From Planctomycetaceae bacterium (GTDB taxonomy: Bacteria > Planctomycetota > Planctomycetia > Pirellulales > Thermoguttaceae), in contig JAITQV010000660.1 in NCBI GenBank assembly GCA_031288765.1, positions 1-6,994 on the forward strand: a stretch of DNA of 6,994 bases, in the 5' to 3' direction. This document shows positions 5,258 through 6,994 of the stretch, one piece after another. Each line of letters begins with the position of its first letter. The stretch's first letter is position 1. Under the pieces are notes generated by a model. It was not told the DNA's origin. It saw only the letters and a list, made by a program, of their open reading frames with translations, and did no database searches. The position numbers and the translations under genes were made by a program.

Positions 5258-6391
5258 ATGAAAATTCGTTTATTTAGAGGTTTCACATTGGTTGAATTAC
5301 TTGTGGTGATTGCGATTATCGGAGTGTTAATTGCGTTACTGTTACCGGCAGTTCAAGCTGCGAGAGAAGCCGCAAGACGTATGCAGTGTATCAATCACTT
5401 GAAACAAATCGGGATTGCCGTACACAATTTCCATGACACAAGAAGTGTACTACCGCCAACCGGAACAGGTCCAACTTCGGTTTCCGGTACTTCTCTGACT
5501 TCTGCTGCCGCACCTAATGACGGTTCGCAATATTTGCGGCTTTCACTTTGGGGGCTAATTTACCCGTATATTGAGCAGAATGCTCTTTACCAGAAGTTGG
5601 TTGATTACGGGCTTCAAAAGTCGTTGAAAAACGATGACTTCTGGAACAATAACTCAGTTTTGACGGACGAGGAACGTAAGGGGTTCGGTTCCGTTTCGGT
5701 GTATCTCTGCCCAACACGACGGGGAGGAAGTCAATTTTGTCCTGTTGATACTACTATGAATGGGCACCATCACCATAGAGGTTATTTGGGACCGCGTGGA
5801 GATTATGCGTTTATTTATGGAATTCCGGATGGCGCCCCTAATTCGTATTCCAATACAACATGCCACCTTTTTTCGTTCAATAATTTTCACGACGCGCAGG
5901 CATCGTATCATCGAGGACCATTTCGGGCACCATTGGTTGAAGCAAATACATGGGTTCCACGCGACTCAATGGCGTGGATTCAAGACGGAACAAGTAATCA
6001 AATACTTTTTGGTGAAAAACATATTCCCGAACCATTCCTTGGTCGATGTGATACCGAGGCAAGGGAAGGACGTTTTACCTCAGATTGTTCAATTTTGGTA
6101 ATAGGAAACTGGGCATCGGTCGCTTCCGCCCGAACATTTCATGCCCGTAATAATCCCGTTGGAACTTTGGTCAACAATATTCATTACGGGGAAATTAATG
6201 CAACCTATCCGGCAACCAGTAGTAGTCCGGATGGGTTATGGTACTATTCTTTTGGAAGTTACCATCCGGGTGTCTGTAATTTTGTTTTGGGAGACGGTTC
6301 CGTTCGTTCATTGTCAGTGACAACTCCTTACCAGACAATCGGTAAATTGGGGCATGTTTCGGACGGTGCAATCATTACATTACCCCAATAA
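5258..6391 (+). CDS. DUF1559 protein with prepilin-type N-terminus and H-X9-DG domain
   Basis: This is a 377-residue protein. The N-terminus is a class III (type IV pilin-like) signal: basic MKIRLFRG, presumed prepilin peptidase cleavage between G8 and F9, E13 at the +5 position, then a hydrophobic helix (FTLVELLVVIAIIGVLIALL). PAVQAAREAARRMQC (30-44) and NHLKQIGIAVHNFHD (46-60) are the standard DUF1559 entry. The middle has YLCPTRR (149-155) and DGTSNQILFGEKH (243-255). The C-terminus carries H336, nine residues, then D346-G347, the planctomycete H-X9-DG signature, with GDGSVRSLS. These proteins are numerous in planctomycetes and are thought to be exported pseudopilin-like surface or secretion-associated proteins; individual roles are unknown. 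A run of four histidines (170-173) is unusual but falls in a variable region. The gene is monocistronic as far as seen; the usual small lipoprotein partner is not adjacent. Confidence 0.96.
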   Translation: MKIRLFRGFTLVELLVVIAIIGVLIALLLPAVQAAREAARRMQCINHLKQIGIAVHNFHDTRSVLPPTGTGPTSVSGTSLTSAAAPNDGSQYLRLSLWGLIYPYIEQNALYQKLVDYGLQKSLKNDDFWNNNSVLTDEERKGFGSVSVYLCPTRRGGSQFCPVDTTMNGHHHHRGYLGPRGDYAFIYGIPDGAPNSYSNTTCHLFSFNNFHDAQASYHRGPFRAPLVEANTWVPRDSMAWIQDGTSNQILFGEKHIPEPFLGRCDTEAREGRFTSDCSILVIGNWASVASARTFHARNNPVGTLVNNIHYGEINATYPATSSSPDGLWYYSFGSYHPGVCNFVLGDGSVRSLSVTTPYQTIGKLGHVSDGAIITLPQ

Positions 6392-6444
6392 ATTACTTCA
6401 ATTATATTACAACAAAATGTAACTTTTTATAAATAATCAAGATA

Positions 6445-6502
6445 TAGGCAGCCGTTCACCGACACCACCATAGGTGAAAACCGTTCGGCGAACGGTTGCC
6501 TA
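6445..6502. repeat. Palindromic element, right copy
   Basis: An imperfect 18-bp inverted repeat, TAGGCAGCCGTTCACCGA (6445-6462) against TCGGCGAACGGTTGCCTA (6485-6502), has one mismatch and one G-T pair. A small tip hairpin CACC-ATA-GGTG (6466-6476) sits inside it, and the right arm contains the short palindrome CCGTTC-GGC-GAACGG (6481-6495). It lies 54 bp after the DUF1559 stop, where it could serve as an RNA 3' stabiliser or rho-independent-like barrier, but no T-tract follows. The arm sequences match the decayed copy at 543-635, so it is a repeated element. Confidence 0.65.
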
Positions 6503-6567
6503 CCTCTTATTGGCAACTTCCTGCGAATTTTCCATGTAATTTTCGCGTTTTTCCGCGTTAAAAAAAC

Positions 6568-6578
6568 ATTCCGCTGAA
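6568..6578 (+). repeat. ATTCCGCTGA element
   Basis: Exact copy (ATTCCGCTGAA) placed right after CCGCGTTAAAAAAAC. No gene starts nearby. Confidence 0.55.
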
Positions 6579-6646
6579 CAGATACCATTTTTACATATAT
6601 TTCCGGTTTTGATTTTGTGTATCTATTCAGTGAAATGTTTCCATTG

Positions 6647-6762
6647 AACCTTATTTTCAACCTTATTTTTCCGAACAAAACAACCTTAGTAGCAACATTT
6701 CTCACAACATAACAACCTTATTACCTTATTAAAAAATAGGGAATCAGGTTGAAAATAAGGTT
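6647..6762. repeat. 17-bp inverted repeat enclosing ACCTTATT direct repeats
   Basis: The arm at 6647-6663 (AACCTTATTTTCAACCT) is a perfect reverse complement of 6746-6762, with 82 bases between. ACCTTATT occurs at 6648-6655, 6660-6667, 6715-6722 and 6723-6730, with a variant ACCTTAGT at 6683-6690 and an inverted copy at 6754-6761. Such clustering resembles a binding array or iterons, or the remnant of a short inverted-repeat element. Spacing is irregular (12, 23, 32 and 8 bases between starts), which argues against a classical iteron origin. No open frame of note lies inside. Confidence 0.7.
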
Positions 6763-6790
6763 GTCCTCGCCATTGTTCGAGAGTAATTAT

Positions 6791-6800
6791 TCAGCGGAAT
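6791..6800 (-). repeat. ATTCCGCTGA element, minus-strand copy
   Basis: TCAGCGGAAT on the plus strand is the exact reverse complement. It precedes a T-run and the GCCC-GAA-GGGC hairpin at 6816-6826. Confidence 0.55.
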
Positions 6801-6890
6801 TTTTTTTTGTTTTAAGCCCGAAGGGCGTAGGACAATACTACTATCCGATCCGGCGGTGAAGTGAGCGGAGCAACATAAATTCAATCCCGC

Positions 6891-6919
6891 TTGACAAATT
6901 CCAAAATCCTGATTATAGT
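6891..6919 (+). promoter_or_regulatory. Near-consensus sigma70 promoter
   Basis: A perfect TTGACA (6891-6896), 17-base spacer and TATAGT (6914-6919, one base from TATAAT). Predicted start of transcription near 6926, about 46 bases before ATG 6973. It is the strongest promoter-like sequence in the window. Confidence 0.65.
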
Positions 6920-6972
6920 ATTCGCTTTGCGTCACATTTACTCTTTTACAATAACTATAAGGAATTGTATCT

Positions 6973-6994
6973 ATGCTCGAACGACAAAAAGAAA
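6973..6994 (+). CDS. Start of an unidentified gene, 3' partial
   Basis: ATG at 6973 opens a frame reading MLERQKE before the window ends. AAGGA at 6959-6963, nine bases upstream, is a fair Shine-Dalgarno. The near-consensus promoter at 6891-6919 points at it with a suitable leader length. Seven codons are too few to name a product; the charged start suggests a cytosolic protein rather than an exported one. Confidence 0.5.

Larger units (their letters stand above)
6392..6972. other. Repeat-rich intergenic region
   Basis: This 581-bp gap contains no believable gene. In order it holds a palindromic element (6445-6502), a CCGCGTT/A-run (6553-6566) with an ATTCCGCTGA copy, a cluster of ACCTTATT words inside a 17-bp inverted repeat (6647-6762), a second ATTCCGCTGA copy on the minus strand, a short GCCC-GAA-GGGC hairpin (6816-6826), and a strong promoter (6891-6919). 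The minus-strand frames at 6427-6705 and 6744-6935 have no start signals and unremarkable translations. Confidence 0.55.

Noticed and set aside
5041..5286. 81-codon minus-strand frame antisense to the DUF1559 leader and start
   Set aside because: It overlaps several hairpins and the prepilin signal on the other strand, has no ribosome binding site, and its translation matches nothing I recognise.
6427..6705. 92-codon minus-strand frame after the DUF1559 gene
   Set aside because: It runs across the palindromic element and part of the inverted-repeat cluster, with no start signal and no recognisable protein pattern.

Overview
The window most likely comes from a planctomycete (phylum Planctomycetota). 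The main evidence is a complete DUF1559 protein at 5258-6391. It has a type IV prepilin-like N-terminus (cleavage site after Gly8) and the C-terminal H-X9-DG signature, a pairing massively expanded in that phylum. A 5'-truncated small protein at 1-426 fits the same picture: it looks like the carboxypeptidase-regulatory/Ig-like lipoproteins that planctomycetes carry in many copies. The DNA is AT-rich, with long gaps full of small palindromes. That points to a low-GC, perhaps host-associated, planctomycete, but this is inference.

Layout: (1) 1-426, the end of the Ig-like/carboxypeptidase-regulatory-like protein. (2) 427-1401, about 1 kb without a convincing gene. It holds a degenerate palindromic element, a 13-unit, 21-bp minisatellite (724-996) and several short repeats. 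(3) 1402-1830, minus strand, a YjbQ/UPF0047 family protein. (4) 1831-2140, the gap between divergently transcribed genes. (5) 2141-3022, a secreted or membrane-anchored TPR protein. (6) 3298-4542, a GT4-type glycosyltransferase behind a plausible sigma70-type promoter. (7) 4543-5257, 715 bp without a gene. It has a candidate promoter and a run of hairpins, including two perfect long-stem hairpins in tandem (4945-4989 and 4991-5043). (8) 5258-6391, the DUF1559 pseudopilin-like protein with a strong Shine-Dalgarno. (9) 6392-6972, a palindromic element, a cluster of ACCTTATT repeats inside a 17-bp inverted repeat, and a near-consensus sigma70 promoter. (10) 6973-6994, the first seven codons of a gene that runs off the edge.

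The genes do not form an obvious pathway. Every gene is separated from the next by hundreds of bases, so each is probably its own transcription unit. The DUF1559 protein, the Ig-like protein and the TPR protein all look exported. The glycosyltransferase would act at the cytoplasmic face of the membrane on surface polysaccharide or glycolipid. YjbQ is a stand-alone housekeeping-type protein.

The most unusual content is between the genes. The 10-mer ATTCCGCTGA (four exact and two one-mismatch copies, all intergenic), the structured region before the DUF1559 gene, the hairpin-forming minisatellite and the ACCTTATT cluster are the items worth following. I do not see a defence system, mobile-element transposase, CRISPR array, rRNA or tRNA gene.
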